A stretch of 64,000 bases of DNA from contig NZ_JBMERR010000007.1 in assembly GCF_048820915.1 (NCBI RefSeq), positions 124,001-188,000 on the forward strand, in the 5' to 3' direction. The position numbers and the translations under genes were made by a program. Origin of the DNA: Cribrihabitans_A pelagius. Lineage in GTDB: Bacteria; Pseudomonadota; Alphaproteobacteria; Rhodobacterales; Rhodobacteraceae. Below, in pieces: positions 46,709 through 54,761 of this stretch. How positions within the stretch are numbered: the first letter of the stretch is position 1; each line of letters opens with the position of its first letter. The notes beneath the pieces were generated by a model. It was given only the letters and a program-made list of their open reading frames with translations, was not told the origin of the DNA and did not search any database.

Positions 46709-46737
46709 TTGACGCCCCCGGATTTTCCACATACCCA
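46709..46737 (+). promoter_or_regulatory. Possible promoter of the alpha operon
   Basis: TTGACG (46709-46714), 17 bp, TACCCA (46732-46737). Good -35, poor -10. The leader of about 150 nt could host S4-type control, but rpsD is not in this operon, so that is doubtful. Confidence 0.35.
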
Positions 46738-46892
46738 ACCGCATCCCTCCTGGGAACGATTCCCGGCGGGCAGATTCGTTTGCCTGCTGACATACCTCAT
46801 TAAATGCTGGACCCTCTGGCCACACTGCCACGGTCAAGCGTTGTGAAAAAAGGTTCTGGTACTACGGAACCGCAACGAAAAGGAAGTGACAC

Positions 46893-47261
46893 GTGGCACG
46901 TATTGCCGGCGTTAATATCCCGACTGCAAAGCGGGTACCCATCGCCCTCACCTATATCACCGGTATCGGCAACACCTCGGCGAAAGCAATCTGCGAAGCC
47001 GTGGGTATCGATGCAACCCGCCGTGTGAACGAACTGTCGGACGCAGAAGTCCTGGCGGTCCGTGAGCACATCGACGCCAACTACACCGTCGAAGGCGACC
47101 TGCGCCGCGAAGTTCAGATGAACATCAAGCGCCTGATGGACCTCGGCTGCTACCGCGGCCTGCGCCACCGCCGCAACCTGCCGGTTCGCGGTCAGCGCAC
47201 CCACACCAACGCCCGCACCCGTAAGGGCCCGGCGAAGCCGATTGCCGGCAAGAAGAAGTAA
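46893..47261 (+). CDS. rpsM: 30S ribosomal protein S13
   Basis: 122 residues with a GTG start at 46893 after AAAAGGAAG; homologues begin MARIAGVNIPTAKR. S13 makes the B1 bridges in the 30S head. The tail GQRTHTNARTRKGP is conserved. First gene of the alpha operon. Confidence 0.97.
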   Translation: MARIAGVNIPTAKRVPIALTYITGIGNTSAKAICEAVGIDATRRVNELSDAEVLAVREHIDANYTVEGDLRREVQMNIKRLMDLGCYRGLRHRRNLPVRGQRTHTNARTRKGPAKPIAGKKK

Positions 47262-47276
47262 GGGAGGGTTCGATCA

Positions 47277-47666
47277 ATGGCACGCGATAAATCCCGCGTT
47301 AAGCGTAAAGAACGCAAGAACATCGCAACCGGTGTTGCGCATGTGAACTCTTCGTTCAACAACACCAAAATCCTGATCTCCGATGTGCAGGGCAACGCGA
47401 TCTCCTGGTCGTCGGCCGGCACCATGGGCTTCAAAGGCTCGCGGAAGTCGACGCCTTACGCCGCTCAGATGGCTGCGGAAGACGCAGGCAAGAAGGCTCA
47501 GGAACACGGTGTGAAAACCCTGGAAGTCGAAGTGCAGGGCCCCGGCTCTGGCCGCGAATCGGCGCTGCGCGCGCTGGCGGCTGTCGGCTTCAACATCACC
47601 TCGATCCGTGACGTGACCCCGATCGCGCACAACGGCTGCCGCCCGCCGAAGCGCCGCCGCGTCTGA
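47277..47666 (+). CDS. rpsK: 30S ribosomal protein S11
   Basis: 129 residues, with ATGVAHVNSSFNNTKILISD and IAHNGCRPPKRRRV. Platform protein near the mRNA exit. Confidence 0.98.
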   Translation: MARDKSRVKRKERKNIATGVAHVNSSFNNTKILISDVQGNAISWSSAGTMGFKGSRKSTPYAAQMAAEDAGKKAQEHGVKTLEVEVQGPGSGRESALRALAAVGFNITSIRDVTPIAHNGCRPPKRRRV

Positions 47667-47681
47667 TCGCAGGAAATTCCG

Positions 47682-47711
47682 CTGGGGCCCCGCTTTTCCG
47701 CAGGGCCCCAG
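47682..47711 (+). other. Hairpin in the rpsK-rpoA gap
   Basis: Perfect 9-bp stem CTGGGGCCC (47682-47690) / GGGCCCCAG (47703-47711), 12-nt loop, no T-run. It may protect or process the mRNA. Confidence 0.5.
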
Positions 47712-47778
47712 TCCGTCATTTAAACCTCGGGAGTCTCCGCCTTCGGACATGGGGCAGAGACAAGAATGGAGGGACCGC

Positions 47779-48795
47779 ATGATCCACAAGAACTGGGCAG
47801 AGCTGATCAAGCCGACGCAGCTTGACGTGAAGCCGGGCAATGACCCCGCGCGCCAGGCGACCGTCGTCGCCGAACCGCTGGAGCGCGGCTTTGGCCTGAC
47901 GCTGGGCAACGCCGTGCGCCGCGTGCTGATGAGCTCGCTGCAAGGTGCCGCAATCACCAGCGTGCAGATCGACAACGTGCTGCATGAATTCTCCAGCGTT
48001 GCCGGTGTGCGTGAAGACGTCACCGACATCATCCTGAACCTCAAGGGCGTTTCCCTGCGCATGGAAGTCGAAGGCCCCAAGCGCCTGTCGATCAATGCCA
48101 AGGGCCCGGCTGTCGTCACCGCAGGCGACATCGCCGAAACCGCCGGCATCGAAGTTCTGAACCGCGACCACGTGATCTGTCACCTGGACGACGGCGCCGA
48201 CCTGTTCATGGAACTGACCGTGAACACCGGCAAGGGCTATGTCTCCGCCGACAAGAACAAGCCGGAAGACGCGCCCATCGGCCTGATCCCGATCGACGCG
48301 ATCTACTCGCCGGTCAAGAAGGTCTCCTATGACGTGCAGCCCACCCGTGAGGGCCAGGTGCTGGACTATGACAAGCTGACCATGAAGGTGGAAACCGACG
48401 GTTCCATCACCCCGGATGACGCCGTGGCCTTTGCCGCCCGCATCCTGCAGGATCAGCTGTCGATTTTCGTCAACTTCGACGAGCCGGAATCGGCCAGCCG
48501 CCAGGACGACGAAGACGGTCTCGAGTTCAACCCGCTTCTGTTGAAGAAGGTGGACGAGCTGGAACTGTCCGTGCGTTCGGCCAACTGCCTGAAGAACGAC
48601 AACATCGTCTATATCGGCGACCTGATCCAGAAGACCGAAGCCGAGATGCTGCGCACTCCGAACTTCGGCCGCAAGTCTTTGAACGAGATCAAGGAAGTGC
48701 TGTCGGGCATGGGCCTGCACCTCGGCATGGACGTCGAGGACTGGCCGCCGGACAACATCGAAGATCTGGCAAAGAAGTTCGAAGACAGCTTCTGA
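47779..48795 (+). CDS. rpoA: DNA-directed RNA polymerase subunit alpha
   Basis: 338 residues from ATG 47779, which follows GGAGGG; homologues begin MIHKNW. The N-terminal domain (about 1-235) dimerises and nucleates the enzyme; the C-terminal domain (about 250-330) contacts UP elements and activators through VRSANCLKNDNIVYIGDL. Completes the polymerase set with rpoB and rpoC. Confidence 0.98.
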   Translation: MIHKNWAELIKPTQLDVKPGNDPARQATVVAEPLERGFGLTLGNAVRRVLMSSLQGAAITSVQIDNVLHEFSSVAGVREDVTDIILNLKGVSLRMEVEGPKRLSINAKGPAVVTAGDIAETAGIEVLNRDHVICHLDDGADLFMELTVNTGKGYVSADKNKPEDAPIGLIPIDAIYSPVKKVSYDVQPTREGQVLDYDKLTMKVETDGSITPDDAVAFAARILQDQLSIFVNFDEPESASRQDDEDGLEFNPLLLKKVDELELSVRSANCLKNDNIVYIGDLIQKTEAEMLRTPNFGRKSLNEIKEVLSGMGLHLGMDVEDWPPDNIEDLAKKFEDSF

Positions 48796-48804
48796 ACCAT
48801 TCGG

Positions 48805-48822
48805 AGGGGGCCGCGGCCCCCT
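48805..48822 (+). other. Palindromic hairpin in the rpoA-rplQ gap
   Basis: AGGGGG (48805-48810) / CCCCCT (48817-48822) around CCGCGG, which is itself self-complementary. No T-run follows. Confidence 0.45.
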
Positions 48823-48932
48823 TCACAAATTCCCGGGTTTGGCCGGGGAACACGCGGGCATCTGCCCCAAGGAGAGCACCCCGCACGCATGGGGCGCCAG
48901 ACAAAGCAAAACGCTGATCAAAGGATTGAACA

Positions 48933-49355
48933 ATGCGTCATAAACGTGGTTACCGCCGCCTGAACCGGACCCATGAGCACCGCAAGGCCCTGTTTGCCAA
49001 CATGGCTGGCTCGCTGATCGAACACGAGCAGATCAAAACCACTCTGCCGAAGGCAAAAGAACTGCGCCCGGTCGTTGAAAAACTGATCACCCTGGCAAAG
49101 CGCGGCGACCTGCACGCCCGCCGTCAGGCCGCAGCCCGCCTGAAAGAGGACAAGGACGTCGCCAAGCTGTTCGAGGTTCTGGGCCCGCGCTACAAGGACC
49201 GCCAGGGCGGCTACATCCGCATCCTGAAGGCCGGCTTCCGCTATGGCGACATGGCGCCGATGGCCATCATCGAATTCGTCGACCGTGACACCTCTGCCAA
49301 AGGCGCCGCCGACAAGGCCCGCCTGGCCGAGTTCGAGGCCGCCGAAGAAGAATAA
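48933..49355 (+). CDS. rplQ: 50S ribosomal protein L17
   Basis: 140 residues, starting MRHKRGYRRLNRTHEHRKAL, with an acidic C-terminal tail. Located near the tunnel exit. Last gene of the alpha operon. Confidence 0.98.
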   Translation: MRHKRGYRRLNRTHEHRKALFANMAGSLIEHEQIKTTLPKAKELRPVVEKLITLAKRGDLHARRQAAARLKEDKDVAKLFEVLGPRYKDRQGGYIRILKAGFRYGDMAPMAIIEFVDRDTSAKGAADKARLAEFEAAEEE

Positions 49356-49387
49356 GGCGCAGCCGGTCCGCCTGGATCGCCGCCCTG

Positions 49388-49421
49388 GCCCCCGCTCCGC
49401 CCCGGAGCGGGGGCTTTTCGT
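49388..49421 (+). terminator. Intrinsic terminator of the alpha operon
   Basis: Perfect 12-bp stem GCCCCCGCTCCG (49388-49399) / CGGAGCGGGGGC (49403-49414), then TTTTCGTTTTT. Confidence 0.94.
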
Positions 49422-49541
49422 TTTTGCCCCCACGACCTCCCCCCATGACACTCCCCCGTGCCCGGCTTCCCGCGCTGGCAATGGAATCGTAATTTTATTC
49501 TGCTTTGACGGTTCTTGATCGTGAAGCATGGGACGGATGAC

Positions 49542-51839
49542 ATGGCAGTTTCAAAGCAAAACCCGCGCCGACGCTGGTCGCTCGGCAACCTGAGGACAAA
49601 ACCGAAGATCGTCCTGACGGCGCTGCTGCCGCTGATCCTGGTCATGGGCGTGGGCGTGCTCGCCGTGGTCGACCTCGGCCGCATGGCGGAAACGGCAGAG
49701 CGGGTGGAGGCTACCCGGAAGACGCTGGAGACCGCGCAGGAACTCACAGCAGCTGCGGTCGATATGGAAACCGGCCTGCGCGGCTATCTGCTGGCCGGAC
49801 ACGAGGAGTACCTGGCGCCTTTTGAAGCCGGGCAAAGCCGCGCCGAAGCCGCTCTGGCGGCGCTGGAAACCGCGGCAGCGGGCCGGCCGGATCAGCTGGC
49901 GCGGCTGGAAAAGGCAGGCCAGATCCTGCGCGACTGGCAGGACAACGTCGCAGTCGAGGCCATTGCCCTGCGCCGCGAGATTGGCGACGCGCTGAACATG
50001 AACGACATGGCGGATGAAGTGAAGAAATCCCTGGGCAAGGATTACTTCAAGGAGCTCAGGGCCGAAATCGAGAGCTTCACCAGCGAGGAGGAGGTGTCGC
50101 TCGAAGACAAACGCCGCAGCTTCTCTTCGCTTGTGAAGCTGGGGATCGCCAAGGCCGACTACCTCACCCAGTCGTTGCAGGCTGTCGAAAACGGCTATGG
50201 CGTCATCAATACCGCCAAGGACCTGCTGTCCGCCTCGGTCGATATGGAAACCCGGATGCGGGGCTTCCTGCTTGCGGGCGATCCGGAATTCCTGCGGTCT
50301 TATGTCGACAGCAGCATTCGTTTCGACGGGCTGCTGGCCGAGCTGAAATCGGCGCTGGGGGAGAACCTGCTGCAGATAAACCGGCTCAACAACATGACCT
50401 CCATTGTCGGCAAATGGCGCAGCGAAGTGGCCGCGCCTGCGATGCAGATGCGCCGCAAGATCGGCGATGCCGCCACCATGGACGACATGGCCGATTTCGT
50501 CGCTGAAGGCCGCGGCAAGCAATATTTCGACGCCTTCCGCGCCGCGCTGGGGGACTTCCGGAACGCCGAGGCCGCGCTGATGGCCGAGCGGCAGGCCGAG
50601 AACGAGAAGATCGCGTCGGAAACCCGGGTGATGATCCCCGCCGCCATTGGCGTTGCCATTCTGATCGGCGCGGTGATGGCGCTGGTGCTTGGCTCCAGCA
50701 TCGCCTCCGGAGTGCGCAGCATTGCCGCGGCGATGCGCGCCCTGGCCGAAGGAGACAACAGCGTCGAAATCAAGGGGCAGAACCGCCGTGACGAAGTGGG
50801 CGAAATGGCGTCAGCGCTGCATACGTTCCGCAGCGAGCTGATCAAGATGCAGGAAGCCGAGAAGAAGAAGGCCGAGGGCAAGGACGCTGAGCAGACCGCT
50901 GTGGTGCGCCAGCTGAGCGAGCGCCTGTCCCTGCTGGCCCAGGGCGACCTGACTGTGGAAATCGCCGATGCTTTCCCGCAGGACTATGAGAAGCTGCGCC
51001 AGGATTTCAACACCACCGCGCGCAACCTGCATTCCATCGTGGACCAGGTGGCGGGCCTGTCGGCCAGCATCCGTAACGGCGCCGCGGAGATCAGCCAGTC
51101 CTCCGACGACCTGTCGCGCCGCACTGAAAGCCAGGCGGCGACCCTGGAGGAAACCGCAGCGGCTCTGGACGAGCTGACGGCCAGCGTCAAATCCGCCGCC
51201 GAAGGCGCGCGTTCGGTGGAAGCCACCATGGGCGGGGCCAAGGCCGAGGCGGAAGCGAGTGGCGAAGTGGTGCAAAGCGCCGTCGCGGCGATGACGGAGA
51301 TCGAGCAATCGTCGAAACATATCTCGCAGATCATCAGCGTGATCGACGACATCGCCTTCCAGACCAACCTGCTTGCCCTGAACGCAGGTGTCGAGGCCGC
51401 GCGCGCGGGCGAGGCCGGTAAGGGGTTTGCGGTGGTTGCAAGCGAGGTGCGCGCGCTGGCGCAGCGATCGTCCGATGCGGCGATGGAGATCAAGACGCTG
51501 ATCGGCGACAGCTCGAAACAGGTGGAGCGCGGCGTCGAACTTGTCGGCAAGACCGGCGAGGCGCTGCAAAGCATCGTCGCCCAGGTCAGCCATATCTCGC
51601 AGCTGGTGTCCGGCATCGCCGAAGGCGCTGCCGAGCAGTCCGTTGGCCTCAATGAGATCAACATGGGCATGTCGCAGCTCGATCAGGTAACTCAGCAGAA
51701 CGCCGCCATGGTGGAGGAGGCCACCGCGGCCGGCCACATGCTGAACAGCGATGCCGCGAGGCTGGCCGAGCTGATGGGGCATTTCAACACCGGCGGCACA
51801 GCCCAGACCGCACGGCCGTCTCAAGCCGCCGCCGCCTGA
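49542..51839 (+). CDS. Methyl-accepting chemotaxis protein with tandem CHASE3-like sensors
   Basis: 765 residues from ATG 49542. TM1 is about residues 22-44 and TM2 about 364-385. The periplasmic part consists of two homologous CHASE3-like modules: VDMETGLRGYLLAG (73-86) recurs as VDMETRMRGFLLAG (233-246), and RREIGDALNMNDMAD (144-158) as RRKIGDAATMDDMAD (304-318), both at an offset of exactly 160 residues. HAMP and the signalling hairpin with FQTNLLALNAGVEAARAGEA follow. No CheR-docking pentapeptide. It is an orphan receptor, without che genes nearby; the ligand is unknown. Confidence 0.92.
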   Translation: MAVSKQNPRRRWSLGNLRTKPKIVLTALLPLILVMGVGVLAVVDLGRMAETAERVEATRKTLETAQELTAAAVDMETGLRGYLLAGHEEYLAPFEAGQSRAEAALAALETAAAGRPDQLARLEKAGQILRDWQDNVAVEAIALRREIGDALNMNDMADEVKKSLGKDYFKELRAEIESFTSEEEVSLEDKRRSFSSLVKLGIAKADYLTQSLQAVENGYGVINTAKDLLSASVDMETRMRGFLLAGDPEFLRSYVDSSIRFDGLLAELKSALGENLLQINRLNNMTSIVGKWRSEVAAPAMQMRRKIGDAATMDDMADFVAEGRGKQYFDAFRAALGDFRNAEAALMAERQAENEKIASETRVMIPAAIGVAILIGAVMALVLGSSIASGVRSIAAAMRALAEGDNSVEIKGQNRRDEVGEMASALHTFRSELIKMQEAEKKKAEGKDAEQTAVVRQLSERLSLLAQGDLTVEIADAFPQDYEKLRQDFNTTARNLHSIVDQVAGLSASIRNGAAEISQSSDDLSRRTESQAATLEETAAALDELTASVKSAAEGARSVEATMGGAKAEAEASGEVVQSAVAAMTEIEQSSKHISQIISVIDDIAFQTNLLALNAGVEAARAGEAGKGFAVVASEVRALAQRSSDAAMEIKTLIGDSSKQVERGVELVGKTGEALQSIVAQVSHISQLVSGIAEGAAEQSVGLNEINMGMSQLDQVTQQNAAMVEEATAAGHMLNSDAARLAELMGHFNTGGTAQTARPSQAAAA

Positions 51840-51871
51840 CGCTCCGGTGGCCGCAAGGCGTGGCCGTGTGC

Positions 51872-51911
51872 AATGCCGCCCTCGCCCGGTGTTCCGGGCC
51901 GGGGCATTTTT
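51872..51911 (+). terminator. Intrinsic terminator after the chemoreceptor
   Basis: Inner stem GCCCGG (51884-51889) / CCGGGC (51894-51899), outer ATGCC / GGCAT, ending in ATTTTT (to 51911). Confidence 0.7.
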
Positions 51912-51914
51912 GGG

Positions 51915-51943
51915 GTGACAGGGCGGATTTCCCCCGCTAACGT
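51915..51943 (+). promoter_or_regulatory. Putative promoter of the DAHP-synthase leader
   Basis: GTGACA (51915-51920), 17 bp, TAACGT (51938-51943). Transcription would begin about 51950-51951, that is at or next to the A of the leader-peptide ATG, implying a leaderless mRNA. Confidence 0.5.
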
Positions 51944-51950
51944 CCCGGCC

Positions 51951-52028
51951 ATGACCCGTACCTATGCCGCATTCTGGTACTTTTATTATCCGCGCCGACA
52001 GGCGGACGGAGGGGTCTTGGCGTTCTGA
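51951..52028 (+). CDS. Aromatic leader peptide of a transcription attenuator
   Basis: 25-residue open frame starting MTRTYAA, then FWYFYY (residues 8-13), and ending with a further Phe before TGA. Six consecutive aromatic codons covering Phe, Trp and Tyr immediately upstream of DAHP synthase, the entry enzyme of aromatic synthesis, are hard to explain except as control codons. There is no Shine-Dalgarno sequence, but the predicted transcript starts at the ATG, as in the leaderless trp leader of Sinorhizobium meliloti. Too short for gene callers. Confidence 0.75.
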   Translation: MTRTYAAFWYFYYPRRQADGGVLAF

Positions 52029-52087
52029 ACATCTTTGGAACCCGCATGATACCAAACCAGCCGCCCGCGTCCCGCAGGCGGTTTTTT
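52001..52087 (+). promoter_or_regulatory. Attenuator: alternative antiterminator and terminator hairpins
   Basis: Terminator: AGCCGCC (52059-52065) / GGCGGTT (52077-52083) followed by TTTTTT (52082-52087). Competing pairing: GGCGG (52001-52005), inside the leader ORF just after the aromatic run, with CCGCC (52061-52065), the 5' arm of the terminator. A ribosome stalled on FWYFYY leaves 52001-52005 free (read-through); one that reaches the stop covers it (termination). Ends 46 bp before the structural gene. Confidence 0.7.
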
Positions 52088-52133
52088 CGTATCCGCCGCC
52101 GGGCCCGGGCCTCCAGCAAGGACCCGCAGAACC

Positions 52134-53213
52134 ATGACAGCCGAAACCCAAAACCTGCGCATCACCGGCATGCAGGAACTGATCTCTCCCGGCGCGCTGG
52201 CCGAGCGTTTGCCCGCGCCCAAGGCCGCGCTCGATACCGTACTGGCCAGCCGCGCCGCGATCCAGAACGTCCTCCACGGCCGCGATGGCCGCCTGATCGT
52301 CGTTACCGGCCCCTGTTCGCTGCACGATCCCGAGGCGGCACTGGACTATGCCCGCCGCCTGAAGCCGCTGCGCGACCGCCTGGCAGGAGAGCTCGAAGTC
52401 GTTATGCGGGTCTACTTCGAGAAGCCGCGGACCATCAGCGGCTGGAAGGGGCTGATCAACGATCCGGGGCTGGACGGCTCGTTCCGGATCAATGACGGGC
52501 TGGCGCTGGCGCGCCGACTGTGCCTGGAGATCAACGCGCTTGGCGTGCCCGCGGGGACCGAGTTCCTGGATACCGCGGTGCCGCAGTACATCTCGGACCT
52601 GGTGGCCTGGGCCGCGATCGGCGCCCGCACCACCGAAAGCCAGATCCACCGCGAGATGGCTTCGGGCCTCAGCTGCCCGGTGGGGTTCAAGAACGGCACC
52701 AAGGGCGACGTGCAGATCGCGGCGGACGCGGTGCGCGCGGCGGCGCATCCGCATCACTTCATGGCGCTCGCGGGCAACGGCCGCGCCGCGATTGCGGCGA
52801 CCACCGGCAACCCGGACTGCCATATCATCCTGCGCGGGGGCGGCGGCACTAACTATGACGCGGACGCAGTGGAGGCCGCCTGCACCCTGGCAGCGCGCGA
52901 TGGTATCCGCCCCCAGGTGATGATCGACGCGAGTCACGCCAACAGCGGCAAGGACCCGATGCGCCAGCCGCAGGTGCTCGCGGATGTGGCAGGCCAGATC
53001 GCGGGCGGCGACCACCGCGTCACCGGGGTGATGCTCGAAAGCCACCTGGTGGCTGGGCGCCAGGACCTGGGACAGGAGCCGCTGACATACGGGCAGTCGG
53101 TGACTGATGGCTGTCTCGGCTGGGAAGACACGGTGGCGGAGCTGGAGAAGCTGGCGCAGGCGGTCAAGGCGCGGCGCCAGCGGGCAGCGCGGCGCGAGCT
53201 GGCCGAGGCGTGA
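52134..53213 (+). CDS. 3-deoxy-7-phosphoheptulonate (DAHP) synthase, class I
   Basis: 359 residues, AroF/AroG/AroH type. Condenses phosphoenolpyruvate and erythrose 4-phosphate, the first step of the shikimate pathway. Conserved segments: VTGPCSLHDPEAALDYA, MRVYFEKPRT, GWKGLINDP, GFKNGTKGD and MIDASHANSGKDP. I cannot tell from sequence which of the Phe-, Tyr- or Trp-sensitive isozymes it is; the leader codes for all three aromatics. ATG 52134 follows CAAGGAC. Transcription is probably controlled by the attenuator at 51951-52087. Confidence 0.95.
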   Translation: MTAETQNLRITGMQELISPGALAERLPAPKAALDTVLASRAAIQNVLHGRDGRLIVVTGPCSLHDPEAALDYARRLKPLRDRLAGELEVVMRVYFEKPRTISGWKGLINDPGLDGSFRINDGLALARRLCLEINALGVPAGTEFLDTAVPQYISDLVAWAAIGARTTESQIHREMASGLSCPVGFKNGTKGDVQIAADAVRAAAHPHHFMALAGNGRAAIAATTGNPDCHIILRGGGGTNYDADAVEAACTLAARDGIRPQVMIDASHANSGKDPMRQPQVLADVAGQIAGGDHRVTGVMLESHLVAGRQDLGQEPLTYGQSVTDGCLGWEDTVAELEKLAQAVKARRQRAARRELAEA

Positions 53214-53228
53214 CGCTGCCAGCGGGGG

Positions 53229-53277
53229 ACGCGCCTCGCGGCGCGTGCCTCCGGCGGGAGTACTTGGGGCAAGATGA
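53229..53277. repeat. Dispersed gene-end repeat, copy 1
   Basis: Hairpin ACGCGCC (53229-53235) / GGCGCGT (53240-53246), followed at once by CCTCCGGCGGGAGTA and TTGGGGCAAGATGA. The same module recurs at 56081-56136. CTCC/GGAG inside it can form a second small hairpin. Confidence 0.75.
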
Positions 53278-53369
53278 CAAAAGCGCCTGCGCGCCCGCAA
53301 TACGGCGCGCGGCTTGCAATCCCGGCGCCGGCTCCGCATATCCTTCGGGCAGCCACCAAGGGAGCTATC

Positions 53370-54761
53370 ATGATCCGCGCCGCCCTCACTATCCTGGCCC
53401 TCGCGCTGGCCCTGCCCGCCGCCGTCTCCGCCGAGACCCGTGTGCCCCAAAGTCAATCCGAAATCTCGCTGGGCTTTGCGCCGCTGGTGAAGGAGGCCTC
53501 GCCTGCGGTGGTCAACATCTATGCCAAGATCGTGACCCGGGTGCAGCGGCGCTCGCCCTTTGCGAGCGACCCATTTTTCGACGACTTCTTCCGCGGCTTT
53601 GCCGAACCGCGCCCGCGGGTCGAGAACTCGCTCGGGTCCGGCGTGATCCTGTCGGCTGACGGCATCGTGGTATCGAATTACCACGTGGTTGGCTCGGCCA
53701 CCGAAATCCGCGTGGTGACGGCGGACCGGCGCGAATATGACGCCAGGGTGATTCTGGGCGACAAGGCCAGCGACCTTGCCATCCTGCAATTGCAGGGGGC
53801 CGAGGGGCTGCCGCATCTGGAGCTGCGCAACAGCGACCGGGTCGAGGTGGGGGAGCTGGCGCTGGCAATCGGCAATCCCTTTGGTGTGGGCCAGACGGTG
53901 AGCAGCGGCATCATCTCGGGGCTGGCCCGCACCGGCATGGGGGCTGGCGACGGCTTTGGCTACTACATCCAGACCGATGCGCCGATCAACCCGGGCAACT
54001 CCGGCGGCGCGCTGATCGGGGTGGACGGGCGGCTGATCGGCATCAACACCCGTATCTTGTCGCGCTCGGGCGGCTCCAACGGCATCGGCTTTGCGATCCC
54101 CGCCAATCTGGTGCGGGAGTTTGTGGATCAGGCGCGCGATGGCGCGGAGGAATTCCAGCGGCCCTGGGCGGGGATGGCCGGGCAGCCGGTGGACGCGGAC
54201 CTCGCCGCCTCCCTCGGCATGGCCCTGCCGGAGGGGATGGTGGTCTCCGACCTGCACCCGGAAAGCCCCTTTGCGGAGTCGGGTTTCAGGGTGGGCGACG
54301 TGATCACTCATGTTGACGGTGAAGTGGTGAACTCGCCCTCGGAAATGGTGTTCCGCATGAGCGTTGCCGGCATGGACAGCACCGCCCGCATCACCCGGTT
54401 TCGCGATGGCCGCGCGGAGGAGGTCGAAGTGCGCATGGCCGCCGCGCCGGACGAGCCGCCCTCGGAGCCAGTGCAGCTCGGCCGCCGCACGGCACTGCCG
54501 GGGCTGACGGTGGCGCAGGTGAACCCGCAGGTGATTGCGCGCCTTGCGCTGCCCTTGTCGGCCAAGGGCGTTGCCGTGGTCGACCCGGGCCCCTATGCCG
54601 CGCGCGGCGGGGTGCAACCGGGTGATCTGCTGACGACCGTGAATGGCCGGGCGGTGCGCAACCCCGAGGATGTGGCCCGGGTACTCTCCCGCAGCGGCCG
54701 CTGGGTGCAGATCGACTTGCAGCGCCGCGGCCGCAACCTGTCGCTGCGGTTCCGGATCTGA
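53370..54761 (+). CDS. DegP/HtrA-family periplasmic serine protease
   Basis: 463 residues from ATG 53370, preceded by AAGGGAG. A signal peptide (residues 1 to about 21, LALALALPAAVSA) directs export. The trypsin-like domain has the complete triad: His105 (NYHVV), Asp135 (ASDLAI) and Ser211 (GNSGGAL). Two PDZ domains follow (about 270-360 and 385-460). It degrades or refolds damaged envelope proteins. Its stop overlaps the rarA start (TGATG), so the two are coupled. Confidence 0.94.
   Translation: MIRAALTILALALALPAAVSAETRVPQSQSEISLGFAPLVKEASPAVVNIYAKIVTRVQRRSPFASDPFFDDFFRGFAEPRPRVENSLGSGVILSADGIVVSNYHVVGSATEIRVVTADRREYDARVILGDKASDLAILQLQGAEGLPHLELRNSDRVEVGELALAIGNPFGVGQTVSSGIISGLARTGMGAGDGFGYYIQTDAPINPGNSGGALIGVDGRLIGINTRILSRSGGSNGIGFAIPANLVREFVDQARDGAEEFQRPWAGMAGQPVDADLAASLGMALPEGMVVSDLHPESPFAESGFRVGDVITHVDGEVVNSPSEMVFRMSVAGMDSTARITRFRDGRAEEVEVRMAAAPDEPPSEPVQLGRRTALPGLTVAQVNPQVIARLALPLSAKGVAVVDPGPYAARGGVQPGDLLTTVNGRAVRNPEDVARVLSRSGRWVQIDLQRRGRNLSLRFRI

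Noticed and set aside
46640..46892. S4-type alpha-operon leader pseudoknot before rpsM
   Set aside because: rpsD is not in this operon and I could not fold the known enterobacterial pseudoknot onto the sequence.
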